Counted from the stretch's first letter, positions 7,989-17,017 are shown. The stretch: DNA of 64,000 nt from Polaromonas sp. (GCF_010365105.1 NZ_JAAFGZ010000011.1:1-64000), one strand, 5' to 3'. Notes: generated from the letters alone by a model not told the origin. Numbers and translations: made by a program.

Positions 7989-8765
7989 ATGAAGAAACCC
8001 CAACTGCAGCTGGCGGGTGCGCTGGGCCACGAGGCTGCCGACAAGCGCATCGACATCCTTCGCCGCATTGGCGAGGCCGGATCGATTTCCGAAGCGGCTC
8101 GCGCCGCCGGCGTCAGCTACAAGGCCGGCTGGCAGGCGATTGACACATTGAGCAACCTGGCGGGTGTGGCCCTGGTCGAGCGCGTGGTGGGCGGTGCGGG
8201 CGGCGGCGGTGCGCGCCTGAGTGATGCGGGCCAGGAACTGCTGCGTGCTGCGGACGAACTGGCGCAGGCGCGCGCGCAAGTGCTGGCCCGACTGGCGCGA
8301 CGCGCAGGCGAGGGCGACCATTTGCCCAAGGCTTCTGCGCTGGCCGCATTGGGTTTGCGCACCAGCATGCGCAACCAGCTGCCCTGCACCATCGTGCGCC
8401 TGCGCGCGCAGGGGCAGGCGGTGCGCGTGCAACTGGAACTGGCCGGTGGAATGCGGCTGGTGTCCCGCATCACCCGGGAAAGCGCGCAACTTTTGGCGCT
8501 GCACCCTGGCCAGCAAGTGCTGGCCTTGTGCAAGGCGACGGCCGTCAAGGTGTCCGCCGGTGATATGCCGACTGAAGCCGGCAACTGGCTGCAGGGCCGG
8601 GCGACACGCGTTTCGCGCGCTGCCGGCGGTGGCGAAGTCGCGCTGGAACTGGCCGGTGGCCTGCAACTGGTGGGTTTTTGCGGCGCGGACAGCGGCTTGA
8701 AGGTGGGCCGCCCGGCGCTGGCATTCATTGACGAGTCTGCCGTGGTGATCGCTGTTACCGGCTAG
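7989..8765 (+). CDS. modE: molybdate-dependent transcriptional regulator ModE
   Basis: A 258-residue classical ModE. Residues about 18-110 form the winged helix (LRRIGEAGSISEAARAAGVS). Residues about 120-190 and 192-257 form two Mop domains (SMRNQLPCTIVRLRAQGQAV and GRATRVSRAAGGGEVALEL), which bind molybdate and trigger operator binding. It is divergent from modABC across a shared 73-base region holding the palindrome. A GGAGA lies 15 bases upstream, with a three-codon frame ATG CAG GCA TGA (7981-7992) whose stop overlaps the modE ATG, so initiation could be coupled to that mini-frame. Confidence 0.9.
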   Translation: MKKPQLQLAGALGHEAADKRIDILRRIGEAGSISEAARAAGVSYKAGWQAIDTLSNLAGVALVERVVGGAGGGGARLSDAGQELLRAADELAQARAQVLARLARRAGEGDHLPKASALAALGLRTSMRNQLPCTIVRLRAQGQAVRVQLELAGGMRLVSRITRESAQLLALHPGQQVLALCKATAVKVSAGDMPTEAGNWLQGRATRVSRAAGGGEVALELAGGLQLVGFCGADSGLKVGRPALAFIDESAVVIAVTG

Positions 8766-8806
8766 AAGCCTGCAGGTTTGGTTGCGGGGGTCGTGGCGCC
8801 TGTCCC

Positions 8807-8821
8807 TATAATCTCGCCGTG
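8807..8821 (+). promoter_or_regulatory. consensus -10 hexamer next to a GTG start
   Basis: TATAAT at 8807-8812 ends only six bases before the GTG (8819-8821) that opens the DUF2946 gene, so the expected transcription start falls on or beside the start codon. The -35 side is poor (TTGCGG at 8782-8787 with a 19-base spacer). Confidence 0.5.
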
Positions 8822-9196
8822 CCCTACCAACCCCATTCCCGCCCGACACTTGCCGTATGGGCACGCCTGGCAGCCTGGCTGAGTTTTCTCGCCGTGCTGT
8901 CGGCGTTGTGGGCGCCGGTGTCTGCGCTGGCGCAGGACGTGCGCAGCGGCCAGTTGAGCGGCATTTGCAGCGTCAACACCAACCTGGCCAGCGCTTCCGA
9001 TGCGGGTCTGGATGATGCGCCGCCGGCTGGCGCGCACTGCAATTTGTGCGCATCGCTGGGCTGGGCGTCGCCGCCGCTGGCGGTGCTGGCCATTCCCACC
9101 TTTCCCGGCCTGCATGTGGCCGAAGCTGATGTTCCGGCGGATCTGACCGCCGCCATCCCCGGGCTGCCTTTCAGCCGCGGGCCTCCCGCACTTTGA
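8819..9196 (+). CDS. DUF2946 family protein, copper-cluster associated
   Basis: A 125-residue small exported or membrane-anchored protein. It has a hydrophobic N-terminal segment (about residues 12-38, ending ALAQ), then a short loop with the HCNLC motif (about residues 73-77) and a proline-rich tail. DUF2946 proteins recur next to TonB copper receptors and PCu(A)C proteins, and the His-Cys-x-x-Cys site suggests a Cu(I) or thiol role; this is inferred from context. Only a GTG start fits, since there is no internal ATG, and no Shine-Dalgarno precedes it because the -10 element sits there. It heads the copper cluster, followed 88 bases later by the receptor. Confidence 0.7.
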   Translation: MPYQPHSRPTLAVWARLAAWLSFLAVLSALWAPVSALAQDVRSGQLSGICSVNTNLASASDAGLDDAPPAGAHCNLCASLGWASPPLAVLAIPTFPGLHVAEADVPADLTAAIPGLPFSRGPPAL

Positions 9197-9283
9197 ACTG
9201 ACCCGCCTCTTTTGAGGCGTATTGCGTGTTGACCGTGTTCCGGCCAGCACGCCTTTTATCGTTCCGTTCAAAGCGTGGATTTC

Positions 9284-11674
9284 ATGAGACCCATCCGATC
9301 TAAGCAGTCTTTCCCTGTCTTTTTCCCGTTTTCCCTGACGCGCACTGCAGTTGCCCTTGCCGCCCTGGCAAGCCAGGCGGCTTTCGCTCAAACCGCGCCC
9401 GATGTGCCGCTGCCGCTTGCTTCCGGTGCGCCCGTCAAATCTCTGGGCATGGTCACGATCAGCAGCGGCCAGCCCACGTCGCTGCCGACGCAAATCCCGA
9501 CCACCATGGAGGGCGTGACCCGCGAGCAGATTGAGCAGACCATCAACGCTACCGACAGCGAGGACGCGCTGAAATACCTGCCCAGCCTGCTGGTGCGCAA
9601 GCGTTACATCGGCGACTACAACCATGCCATCTTGTCGAGCCGCGCTTCGGGTACCGGCAACAGCGCCCGTTCGGCGGTTTATGCCGATGGCATTTTGCTG
9701 TCGAACTACCTGGGCAACGGCATTGCCAACGGCACCAACTATGCGCCGCGCTGGGGTTTGGTGACACCCGAGGAAATCGAGCGCGTGGACGTGATGTACG
9801 GCCCGTTTTCTGCCGCCTATCCGGGCAATTCGGTGGGCGCGGTGGTCGATTACGTCACGCGCATGCCGACCCAGCTGGAATCGCATGCCAAGCTCAGCGG
9901 CTTCAACCAGAACTTCAAGCTCTACGGCACCGACACCAGCTATGGCGGCACGCAGGCCAGTGCGTCGCTGGGCAATCGCAACGGCGACTGGTCGTGGTTC
10001 ATCAACGTCAACCGCACTAAAAGCGCGGGCCAGCCACTGACCTTTACGACCAAGCTCCTGAGCACCGCCGCGCCTGCGCCCGGCGCGGTGGCAGTGACCG
10101 GCGCGGTGCCGGGGCTGAACACCCGCAATGTGCCCTGGCTGCTGGTCGGCGGCGCCACGCAATACGACACCGAGCAGGCGCATGCCAAGCTCAAACTGGC
10201 CTACGATTTTTCACCCACCGTGCGCGCCAGCTACACGCTGGGTTACTGGGACAACACGTCGCAAAACCGCTCGGAAAGCTACCTGCGCAATGCCGCCGGC
10301 GCGCCGGTTTACAGCGGCAATGTCAGCATCGACGGCCGGGGCTACAACCTGGCAGCCACCGACTTTGGCGTCAGCAACGAAGCGCTGACGCATGTGATGC
10401 ACGGCCTGTCGGTCAAGTCCAACATCCGGGGTGTGTGGGACTGGGAAGTCGCCGCCAGCGTTTACAGCTACCAGAAGGACCAACTGCGCGCGGGCACGAC
10501 CGCCCAGCCCGGTTCCCTGAATGGAGGTGCTGGCACCCTGCAGGACCAGGACGGCACCGGCTGGAACAACCTGGCGTTCAAGGGCATCTGGCGGCCCGAC
10601 AGCCTGCAGGGCGCGCACATCGCTGATTTTGGCTACCAGCAAGACAGCTACAAGCTGCACATCCTCAAGTCCAGCGTGGTCGGCGACTGGATCAGCGGCC
10701 CGGCCGGGGCGCTGGTCAACGAGGTGGGCGGAAGGACGCAACTGCGCAGCGTGTATGCGCAGGACGCCTGGGCGTTTGCACCGAAATGGAAAACCGTGCT
10801 CGGCGCCCGCATCGAATACTGGAACGCGTCCAATGGCTTCACCCGTTTTGGTGCCGGCAACGCGGCCAACACCGGCTATGCCTCGCGCAGTGAAAGCTTT
10901 GTCTCGCCCAAGGCAGCCTTGTCATACCAGTGGGCGTCGGACACCGTGCTCAAAGCCGCGACCGGCCGGGCGGTGCGCTTTCCCACCGTGGGCGAGTTGT
11001 ACGGCGCCACGGCGTCGGTCAATTCCCGCTATCTCAACGACCCGAACCTGCAGCCGGAAAAATCCTGGACCAGCGAACTGACCGCTGAAAAAGACCTGGG
11101 CAATGCCTTGCTGCGCTTCACGCTGTTCACCGAAAACGTGCGCGACTCGCTGTATTCGCAAACCACGTTCGACCCGGCGGCCAACCTGAACGTCAGCCGG
11201 GTGCAAAACGTGGGCCGCATCAAGACCCACGGCATGGAAGTGGCCCTCAACGGCACCGATGTGCTGGCCCGGGGGCTGGACTTCAACGGCAGCGCGACCT
11301 ATGCCGATTCGCGCATCAAGGAAAACAGCGGCTTTGTCGCCACGCCCGGTGACACGCTGGGCAAATACCAGCCGCGCGTGCCGGCCTGGCGGGCCACGGC
11401 CCTGGTCAGCTACCGCTTCAATCCGGCCTGGACCGGCACACTGGGCGCGCGTTACAGCGGCAGCCAGTTTTCCAGCCTGGACAACAGCGACGTCAACGGC
11501 TTTGCCTACATGGGCACCAGCAAGTACTTCACCACCGATGTGCGCCTGCGCTGGCAGATCAGCAAGCAGGTGAGCGCCGCCCTGGGCATCGACAACCTGA
11601 ACAACTACCAGTACTGGAATTTCCATCCCTATCCCCAGCGCACCTACTCGGCTGAGCTGAAGTTCGACCTGTAA
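9284..11674 (+). CDS. TonB-dependent outer-membrane receptor (probable copper)
   Basis: An outer-membrane beta-barrel receptor of 796 residues. Signal peptide ends ASQAAFAQ (about residue 36). The plug domain spans about 70-210 (PTTMEGVTREQIEQTIN, ALKYLPSLLVRKR, EEIERVDVMYGPFSAAYPGNSVGAVVDYVTR), followed by the barrel and an aromatic C-terminal strand ending LKFDL. It would import a metal chelate using TonB energy. Copper is inferred from the flanking DUF2946, YcnI and PCu(A)C genes, as in OprC/NosA-type loci; sequence alone does not fix the substrate. A GTG nine bases upstream is possible, but GTGGA before the ATG at 9284 serves as a ribosome site. Confidence 0.82.
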   Translation: MRPIRSKQSFPVFFPFSLTRTAVALAALASQAAFAQTAPDVPLPLASGAPVKSLGMVTISSGQPTSLPTQIPTTMEGVTREQIEQTINATDSEDALKYLPSLLVRKRYIGDYNHAILSSRASGTGNSARSAVYADGILLSNYLGNGIANGTNYAPRWGLVTPEEIERVDVMYGPFSAAYPGNSVGAVVDYVTRMPTQLESHAKLSGFNQNFKLYGTDTSYGGTQASASLGNRNGDWSWFINVNRTKSAGQPLTFTTKLLSTAAPAPGAVAVTGAVPGLNTRNVPWLLVGGATQYDTEQAHAKLKLAYDFSPTVRASYTLGYWDNTSQNRSESYLRNAAGAPVYSGNVSIDGRGYNLAATDFGVSNEALTHVMHGLSVKSNIRGVWDWEVAASVYSYQKDQLRAGTTAQPGSLNGGAGTLQDQDGTGWNNLAFKGIWRPDSLQGAHIADFGYQQDSYKLHILKSSVVGDWISGPAGALVNEVGGRTQLRSVYAQDAWAFAPKWKTVLGARIEYWNASNGFTRFGAGNAANTGYASRSESFVSPKAALSYQWASDTVLKAATGRAVRFPTVGELYGATASVNSRYLNDPNLQPEKSWTSELTAEKDLGNALLRFTLFTENVRDSLYSQTTFDPAANLNVSRVQNVGRIKTHGMEVALNGTDVLARGLDFNGSATYADSRIKENSGFVATPGDTLGKYQPRVPAWRATALVSYRFNPAWTGTLGARYSGSQFSSLDNSDVNGFAYMGTSKYFTTDVRLRWQISKQVSAALGIDNLNNYQYWNFHPYPQRTYSAELKFDL

Positions 11675-11718
11675 GCGAGCCCGGCATCCCACACTCCCAT
11701 TCTTCACGAAAGTTGATC

Positions 11719-12303
11719 ATGAAATTCTCATTTGCCACAAAAAAACTAGCTGCCGGCGCAATCTGCATGCTGGCCGTACCCGCTTTTTCTCACATTGTTC
11801 TGGAGACTAAAACTGCCCCGGCTGGCAGCGCCTACAAAGCTGTTTTTCAGGTCGGCCATGGCTGCCAGGGCTCGGCTACCACGGGCATATCGGTCCAGAT
11901 TCCCACCGGCTTTCAGGGTGCCAAACCCTATCCAAAGGCCGGCTGGGCACTGGTCACCAAACTTGGCAAACTGGTCAAACCCTACGACATCCACGGCAAG
12001 CAGATCAGCGAAGACGTCACCGTCGTGAGCTGGACGGCGTCCAGCAAGGACGCCGCGCTGCAGGATGCGCATTTTGATGAGTTCACGCTGCGCGGCAAGC
12101 TGCCTGAAGCGGCCGGGCCGCTGTGGTTCAAGGTGCTGCAAAGCTGCGAAAGCGGCAACCTTGACTGGAGCGAGCTTCCCGCCGCAGGAGCGTCCTCGAA
12201 AGGATTGGAATTTCCCGCTGTTTTGCTGGAAGTCACTGGCCAAGAAGGTGCCGCCTCTATGGATTCCGCCCCGGTGCACGCGCCAGGCGCGCATCAACAC
12301 TGA
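11719..12303 (+). CDS. YcnI/DUF1775 copper-binding periplasmic protein
   Basis: A 194-residue DUF1775 protein. The signal peptide should be cut after VPAFS, leaving histidine as the first mature residue (HIVLE), the N-terminal Cu ligand of YcnI proteins. Further family features are GHGCQGSATTG and the tryptophan in VVSWTASS. The C-terminus ends in a histidine-rich tail (HAPGAHQH) that could add metal affinity. It lies 44 bases after the receptor and 61 before the PCu(A)C gene, with which YcnI proteins often pair or fuse. A TTG six bases upstream is in frame, but the ATG at 11719 with GAAAG ahead is better. Confidence 0.85.
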   Translation: MKFSFATKKLAAGAICMLAVPAFSHIVLETKTAPAGSAYKAVFQVGHGCQGSATTGISVQIPTGFQGAKPYPKAGWALVTKLGKLVKPYDIHGKQISEDVTVVSWTASSKDAALQDAHFDEFTLRGKLPEAAGPLWFKVLQSCESGNLDWSELPAAGASSKGLEFPAVLLEVTGQEGAASMDSAPVHAPGAHQH

Positions 12304-12364
12304 TCCCCGCCCAGCCGGAAATAATTCCGGGCTGGATTTTTTACCCTCGCTATTGGAGACTCCC

Positions 12365-12844
12365 ATGAAATTGAAAGTATTGACCGCTTCCCTGCTGCTC
12401 GCCTGCAGCGCCCTGCATGCCCAAACCGTCGAAGTCAAAGACGCCTGGGTTCGCTCCACCGTGCCGGGCCAAAAAGGCACGGGCGCGTTCATGAGCATCA
12501 CCGCCAAGGACGGCGCCAAACTGGTCGGCATTTCCTCGCCCGTGGCCGGCATTGCTGAAGTGCATGAAATGAAGATGGAGGGCGACATCATGAAGATGCG
12601 CGCGCTGCCCATGCTGGACCTTCCGGCCGGACAGAGCGTGCAGCTCAAGCCCGGCGGCTACCACCTCATGCTGATGGACCTGAAGCAGCCGCTGCCCCAG
12701 GGCAGCACGGTGCCGCTGACGCTGCGCCTTCAGGATGCCCAGGGCGTGGAAACCCGCCTGGAGGTCAGCGTGCCTGTCAGCACGGCGGCCCCGGCAGGCA
12801 ACATGGCAGGAAAAGCGGCAGGCCACGGCGCCCACAAGCCCTGA
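12365..12844 (+). CDS. PCu(A)C copper chaperone
   Basis: A 159-residue periplasmic Cu(I) chaperone. The signal peptide ends ALHAQ. The full metal site H-x10-M-x21-H-x-M is present at His67, Met78, His100 and Met102, with extra methionines around it (HEMKMEGDIMKM). PCu(A)C proteins hand copper to the CuA centre of cytochrome oxidase or work with copper uptake systems. GGAG precedes the ATG at 12365; the frame extends upstream through the preceding gene, but that part is a shadow. It is the last gene of the copper cluster, with a His-containing tail (GHGAHKP) like its neighbour's. Confidence 0.9.
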   Translation: MKLKVLTASLLLACSALHAQTVEVKDAWVRSTVPGQKGTGAFMSITAKDGAKLVGISSPVAGIAEVHEMKMEGDIMKMRALPMLDLPAGQSVQLKPGGYHLMLMDLKQPLPQGSTVPLTLRLQDAQGVETRLEVSVPVSTAAPAGNMAGKAAGHGAHKP

Positions 12845-13022
12845 TTGCGTGGGCAGGATGCCTGAATTTGAACGGAGTCGGGGCCTTGGACACTGCCGGT
12901 GTCGCCTGTAACTCTGTGTTTGCGCAGGCCTTGAAGTTGATGAAAACTTGACCTGTGTCATGGCCTGCTGACCGGGTACAAGGCATGCTGTTTGCTCGTC
13001 ACAAAAATTTGAGGAGATTGCC

Positions 13023-13607
13023 ATCAAACACACCAGCCTGCAAATCATCCGCGACGAACATTCGTCACTGGCCGCCATGCTCCGGTCCATGACCATGATG
13101 GTCGCGCGCGGCCCCGGAGACAATCCGGAGCAGTTTTTCGACGTGCTGCGCGCCATGCTGTTCTACATCGACGAGTTTCCCGAGCGTCTGCACCATCCGA
13201 AGGAGTCGGACCTGTTGTTTCCGCGCGTGGTGCGGGCTTCGCCGTCAGTCATGTCCGCCGTGCAGCGGCTTGAAAGCGACCACATGAATGGCGAAAAGGC
13301 CGTTCGCGAACTCCAGCACCTGCTGCTGGCCTGGGAACTGTTGGGCGAGCCACGCCGGCCCGCATTCACGGCCCAGTGCAAGCAATACGCTTCCTTTTAT
13401 CTGGAGCACATGCGGCTGGAGGAAACCGTCATCCTGCCCGAAGCCGAAAAGGTGCTGACCGATGCCGACTGGAAGGAACTGGATGCGGCCTTCGAAAAGA
13501 ACTGCGATCCGCTGACAGGAAAATATCCGCCTGACCCGGCCTACGACCGCCTGTTCACGCGCATCGTGATGCGGGCACCGGCGCCGATTGGGCTGGGCGA
13601 CAGCTGA
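13023..13607 (+). CDS. hemerythrin-domain protein with an ATC start
   Basis: Four-helix hemerythrin-like protein, 194 residues if read from ATC at 13023. The first helix (TSLQIIRDEHSSLAAML) with its iron-ligand His is upstream of the first in-frame ATG (13077). No in-frame ATG, GTG or TTG exists before a stop. Yet GAGGAG (13011-13016) sits six bases ahead of ATC AAA CAC, exactly where an ATG would be expected. Further His ligands are in RLHHPKESDLLFPR, ESDHMNGE and YLEHMRLEETVILP. Starting at 13077 would remove a metal ligand. So either a rare ATC start, a start-codon mutation or a base-call error. Function is probably oxygen, NO or iron sensing or binding; not assignable further. Confidence 0.75.
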   Translation: MKHTSLQIIRDEHSSLAAMLRSMTMMVARGPGDNPEQFFDVLRAMLFYIDEFPERLHHPKESDLLFPRVVRASPSVMSAVQRLESDHMNGEKAVRELQHLLLAWELLGEPRRPAFTAQCKQYASFYLEHMRLEETVILPEAEKVLTDADWKELDAAFEKNCDPLTGKYPPDPAYDRLFTRIVMRAPAPIGLGDS

Positions 13608-13689
13608 TTCGTCCGGGTCGCAAAACGGCAGTCGCCGGGGCCATGGGGCAACCTCTGAAATTTAAGGAAAATAGTGTTTTCCCGCATGT

Positions 13690-14076
13690 CTAGCTTGCGC
13701 GGCTAGCTATGAAAAACGCAGCAGACTTGATGCCTGCCACAGTCATCAGAAGCGAGCCCATCACATGAACCAGGGCGACGCCCGTGGCCATGCCGTAGCG
13801 GGCTTCGAGCAGATAGGTCACGACCTCGGCCGAAAAGGTCGAAAACGTCGTCAACCCGCCCAGAAAACCGGTGATCAGCAGCAGGCGCCAGACCGGGTCA
13901 ATCTGCGGCATGGCCTGGAACACCGCGATGGCGATGCCGATCAGGTAGCCGCCGAGCAGATTGGCGGCCAGCGTGCCCAAGGGGATCAGGCCGCCGGGCG
14001 ACAGCCACAGCGCCAGGCCCCAGCGGGACAGCGCGCCCACCGAGGCACCGATGCAGATGGCCAGCACTGCGCCCAT
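13690..14076 (-). CDS. crcB: CrcB/Fluc fluoride channel
   Basis: A 128-residue membrane protein with four hydrophobic helices, matching Fluc fluoride channels, which work as antiparallel dimers to expel fluoride. Conserved elements visible: GALSRWGL, the asparagine in [14 protein letters not shown] and the [12 protein letters not shown] pore motif. The longer frame from 14130 adds 18 residues overlapping dctM; the ATG at 14076 gives the family N-terminus [16 protein letters not shown]. It starts five bases after the dctM stop, so it is cotranscribed with the TRAP genes. No fluoride riboswitch could be placed directly upstream, since the upstream space is coding. Confidence 0.88.
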   Translation of the reverse strand: MGAVLAICIGASVGALSRWGLALWLSPGGLIPLGTLAANLLGGYLIGIAIAVFQAMPQIDPVWRLLLITGFLGGLTTFSTFSAEVVTYLLEARYGMATGVALVHVMGSLLMTVAGIKSAAFFIASRAS

Positions 14077-14080
14077 AGCT

Positions 14081-15382
14081 TCAGTTCGCCATTTTTTGCG
14101 GCAGCCAGGTGACGATGCCCGGGAAGACATAGATCAGCGCCACCGCCGCGCACATCAGCAAAAACATCGGCATCGTGACCTTGGCAATCCAGGTGAGCTG
14201 GCGCCCGGTCATGCCTTGCAGCACGAACAGGTTGAAGCCGACCGGCGGCGTGATCTGCGCCATCTCGACCACCAGCACCACGAAAATGCCGAACCAGATC
14301 GGGTCAATGCCTGCTGCCTGCACCGTAGGCATGAGCACGCCCATGGTCAGCACGACCATCGAAATGCCGTCCAGGAAGCAGCCCAGGATGATGAAGAACA
14401 CCGCCAGGGCCACAATCAGTTGCGCCCGACTCAGGCCCAGTGTGCCAATCCATTCGGCCAGGTGCCGGGGCAGGCCGACATAGCCCATGGCCAGTGTCAA
14501 AAAGGCCGCGCCCGCCAGAATCAACCCGATCATGCAGTACAGCCGGGTAGCGCCCATGAGCGCATCGCGAAACGTCGCCCAGTTCATCGACCCCTGCAGC
14601 GAGGACAGCACCAGCGAGCCGACCACGCCGACAGCCGCCGCCTCGGTGGCAGTGGCAACGCCGGAATAGATCGAGCCCAGCACGGCGGCAATCAACAGCA
14701 CCACCGGGATCAGGCTGCGCGAACTGGCAATCTTTTGCATGAAGCTGGTCTTGCTGTCGGCGGCCGGCACCTGTTCCGGATGGCGCAGCGCCCAGAACAT
14801 GATGTAGCCAGAGAACAGCGCGGCCAGCAGCAGCCCCGGAAACACGCCGGCGATGAACAGCTTGGAGATCGACACCTCGGCCGCCACGCCATAGACGATC
14901 ATGATGATCGACGGCGGAATCAACAGGCCCAGCGTGCTGGCGCCAGCCAGCGTGCCGACGACCATGTGCTCGGGGTAGCCGCGCCGCGTCAGTTCCGGCA
15001 GCGTCATCTTGCCGATGGTGGCGCAGGTTGCGGCGCTTGACCCCGACACGGCAGCAAAAATCGTGCAGCCGATCACGTTGGTGTGCAGCAGCCGCCCCGG
15101 CAGGGCCTGCACCCAGGGTGCCAGTCCCTTGAACATGTCCTGGCTCAGCCGGGTACGAAACAAAATTTCGCCCATCCATATAAAAAGGGGCAGGGCGGTC
15201 AGCGTCCAGCTCGAAGACGAGCCCCAGACCGTCACGGCCATCGCGTCACCGGCCGGGCGCGACGAAAACAGCGTGACGGCTATCCACGCGACGCCGGTCA
15301 GGCTCAAGCCAACCCAGACGCCGCTGCCCAGGATCAGCAACAGGGCCGCCAGCAGGGCGGCGGTGATGGCAAGGTCGTTCAT
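14081..15382 (-). CDS. dctM: TRAP transporter large permease
   Basis: A 433-residue DctM-family protein with about twelve hydrophobic segments; it forms the Na+-coupled translocation pathway with DctQ. The family signature blocks [28 protein letters not shown] and [13 protein letters not shown] (about residues 120-170), [13 protein letters not shown] and the C-terminal VTWLP are visible. It is 33 bases after dctQ and five before crcB. The substrate is unknown; the divergent 5-oxoprolinase-like gene suggests pyroglutamate or a related cyclic amide, which is inference. Confidence 0.9.
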   Translation of the reverse strand: MNDLAITAALLAALLLILGSGVWVGLSLTGVAWIAVTLFSSRPAGDAMAVTVWGSSSSWTLTALPLFIWMGEILFRTRLSQDMFKGLAPWVQALPGRLLHTNVIGCTIFAAVSGSSAATCATIGKMTLPELTRRGYPEHMVVGTLAGASTLGLLIPPSIIMIVYGVAAEVSISKLFIAGVFPGLLLAALFSGYIMFWALRHPEQVPAADSKTSFMQKIASSRSLIPVVLLIAAVLGSIYSGVATATEAAAVGVVGSLVLSSLQGSMNWATFRDALMGATRLYCMIGLILAGAAFLTLAMGYVGLPRHLAEWIGTLGLSRAQLIVALAVFFIILGCFLDGISMVVLTMGVLMPTVQAAGIDPIWFGIFVVLVVEMAQITPPVGFNLFVLQGMTGRQLTWIAKVTMPMFLLMCAAVALIYVFPGIVTWLPQKMAN

Positions 15383-15415
15383 GAAAAAGCGCTTGTGGGG
15401 TAAAAGTGGATCGAT

Positions 15416-15925
15416 TTATTCATTGCGCAGCGCTTCGCCGCTGCTGTAGGCGACGCGCTTGCCCATGATTTCAAGCACCAGCTCATCGACAAAGGCAATC
15501 GCCAGGATCACCGCGCCCACCGCCATGCCGATTTGCGGAATCCACAGCGGTGTCGCGTCGCTCGACGTGGAAATGTCGTGAAAGCTGTGCGATTGCCAGG
15601 CCAGGCGGCAGCAGTACCAGGCGAACATGGCGCTTAACGCGCTGGCAAAGCCCAGCGCCCACAGTTCGAGCCCTTTTTTCCAGCGCCCGGTCAGTGCGCC
15701 CAGAATCAGCGTCACGCGGATATGCTCGCCGCGCTTCAAGGTGTGGGCCAGCGCCAGAAAGCCGCTGGCCGCCATCAGGTAACCTGCGTAAGCGTCGGTG
15801 CCCGGCACATGGAAATTGAGCTGCCGGCTGACGATGGACAGCACCACCATCGCCAGCAGACCGACGATGCACAGCGCAGCCAGGGCAGCCGCGCCGTCGT
15901 ACAGGGCATCAAGCGCTTTTCGCAT
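15416..15925 (-). CDS. dctQ: TRAP transporter small permease
   Basis: A 169-residue DctQ-family subunit with four predicted membrane helices. It shows the typical RQLNFHVPGTDAYAGYLMAASGFLALAHTL stretch and the charged RGEHIRVTLI turn. It associates with DctM in the inner membrane and receives the substrate from the DctP receptor. The ten-base gap after dctP and short gap to dctM indicate one transcript. Confidence 0.88.
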   Translation of the reverse strand: MRKALDALYDGAAALAALCIVGLLAMVVLSIVSRQLNFHVPGTDAYAGYLMAASGFLALAHTLKRGEHIRVTLILGALTGRWKKGLELWALGFASALSAMFAWYCCRLAWQSHSFHDISTSSDATPLWIPQIGMAVGAVILAIAFVDELVLEIMGKRVAYSSGEALRNE

Positions 15926-15935
15926 CAGCGTTGCT

Positions 15936-16922
15936 TCAGGGCTTGTTGTAAGCGTCGATCAGCGCCTTGCCTTCGGGGCCGGCTTTTTCCAGCCATTCCT
16001 TGAGCATCACGTCACCGACTTTCTTCATGTCGGCCTTCAGTTGCGGCGACGGCGGCAACACATTCATGCCGTTGGCTTTGAGCTTGTCGAGCGAGTCGGC
16101 ATTGGTCTTTTTAGAGGCGGCCAGGCCGCGCACTTCAGCGTCCGTTGCCGCCTTGAGCACCGCCTGCTTGGTCGATGCGTCGAGCGCATCGAAAGCGGCC
16201 TTGTTGACGATGACCGCATTTTTCGGCAGCCAGGCCTGGGTGTCGTAGAAATACTTCAGGCTTTCGTAGGTCTTGGTGTCCATGCCGGTGGAGCCGGAAG
16301 ACATGTACGACTCGATCACGCCGGTGGCCATGGCCTGCGACAACTCGGCGGCTTGCACGGTGACGGGTTGGGCGCCCACCAGCTCGGCGATGCGCGCGGT
16401 GGACGGGCTGTAGGCACGCCATTTCACGCCCTTCAGGTCAGCGCCTGAATTGATCACTTTCTTGGCAAAAATGCCCTGGGTAGGCCACGGCACCGTGTAC
16501 AGCAGCGCCATCCCTTGCTCGGCGAGCTTTTTCTCCAGGAAAGGCTTTTGCGCCTTGGCGAGTTTTTGCGACGCGTCGTAGCTGTCGGCCAGGAAAGGCA
16601 GTCCATCCACTCCAAACAGCGGCCACTCGTTCTGGAAATTGACCAGCAGGATTTCACCGGCCTGCGCCTGCCCGCCCTGCACGGCGCGCTTGATTTCTGG
16701 CGCCTTGAACAGCGCGCCATTGCCATGCACCGTGATTTTGAGTTTGCCCGCGCTGGCCTTGTCGACATCGGCGGCAAACTGCACCAGGTTTTCGGTATGG
16801 AAGTTGGTGGCCGGGTAAGCGGCTGGCAAGTCCCATTTGGTTTGGGCAAAAGCCGCACCGCCGGCCAGGGCCAGGGTCAGCGCGGCTGCGGTGGTGGTCA
16901 GTGCAAACAGGCGACGTTTCAT
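15936..16922 (-). CDS. dctP: TRAP transporter solute-binding protein
   Basis: A 328-residue periplasmic receptor. The signal peptide ends GGAAFA; the mature protein begins QTKWDLPAAYPATNFHTENL. The conserved DctP features include the GALFKAPEIKRAVQGGQAQAGEILL region and the WRAYSP segment, where the arginine normally contacts the ligand carboxylate. First gene of dctP-dctQ-dctM-crcB; GGAG precedes the start. It faces the MarR-like gene across a 166-base divergent region. Ligand unknown; a carboxylate is expected for this family. Confidence 0.88.
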   Translation of the reverse strand: MKRRLFALTTTAAALTLALAGGAAFAQTKWDLPAAYPATNFHTENLVQFAADVDKASAGKLKITVHGNGALFKAPEIKRAVQGGQAQAGEILLVNFQNEWPLFGVDGLPFLADSYDASQKLAKAQKPFLEKKLAEQGMALLYTVPWPTQGIFAKKVINSGADLKGVKWRAYSPSTARIAELVGAQPVTVQAAELSQAMATGVIESYMSSGSTGMDTKTYESLKYFYDTQAWLPKNAVIVNKAAFDALDASTKQAVLKAATDAEVRGLAASKKTNADSLDKLKANGMNVLPPSPQLKADMKKVGDVMLKEWLEKAGPEGKALIDAYNKP

Positions 16923-17017
16923 GAAGACTCCAATTATTGAATGGCAAGGTCGGCAGCTAAATGTAAGGGGGATTGAGGGGCACTGGCTGGGTGTTTTCCC
17001 TGAATGTCAATAAAACG

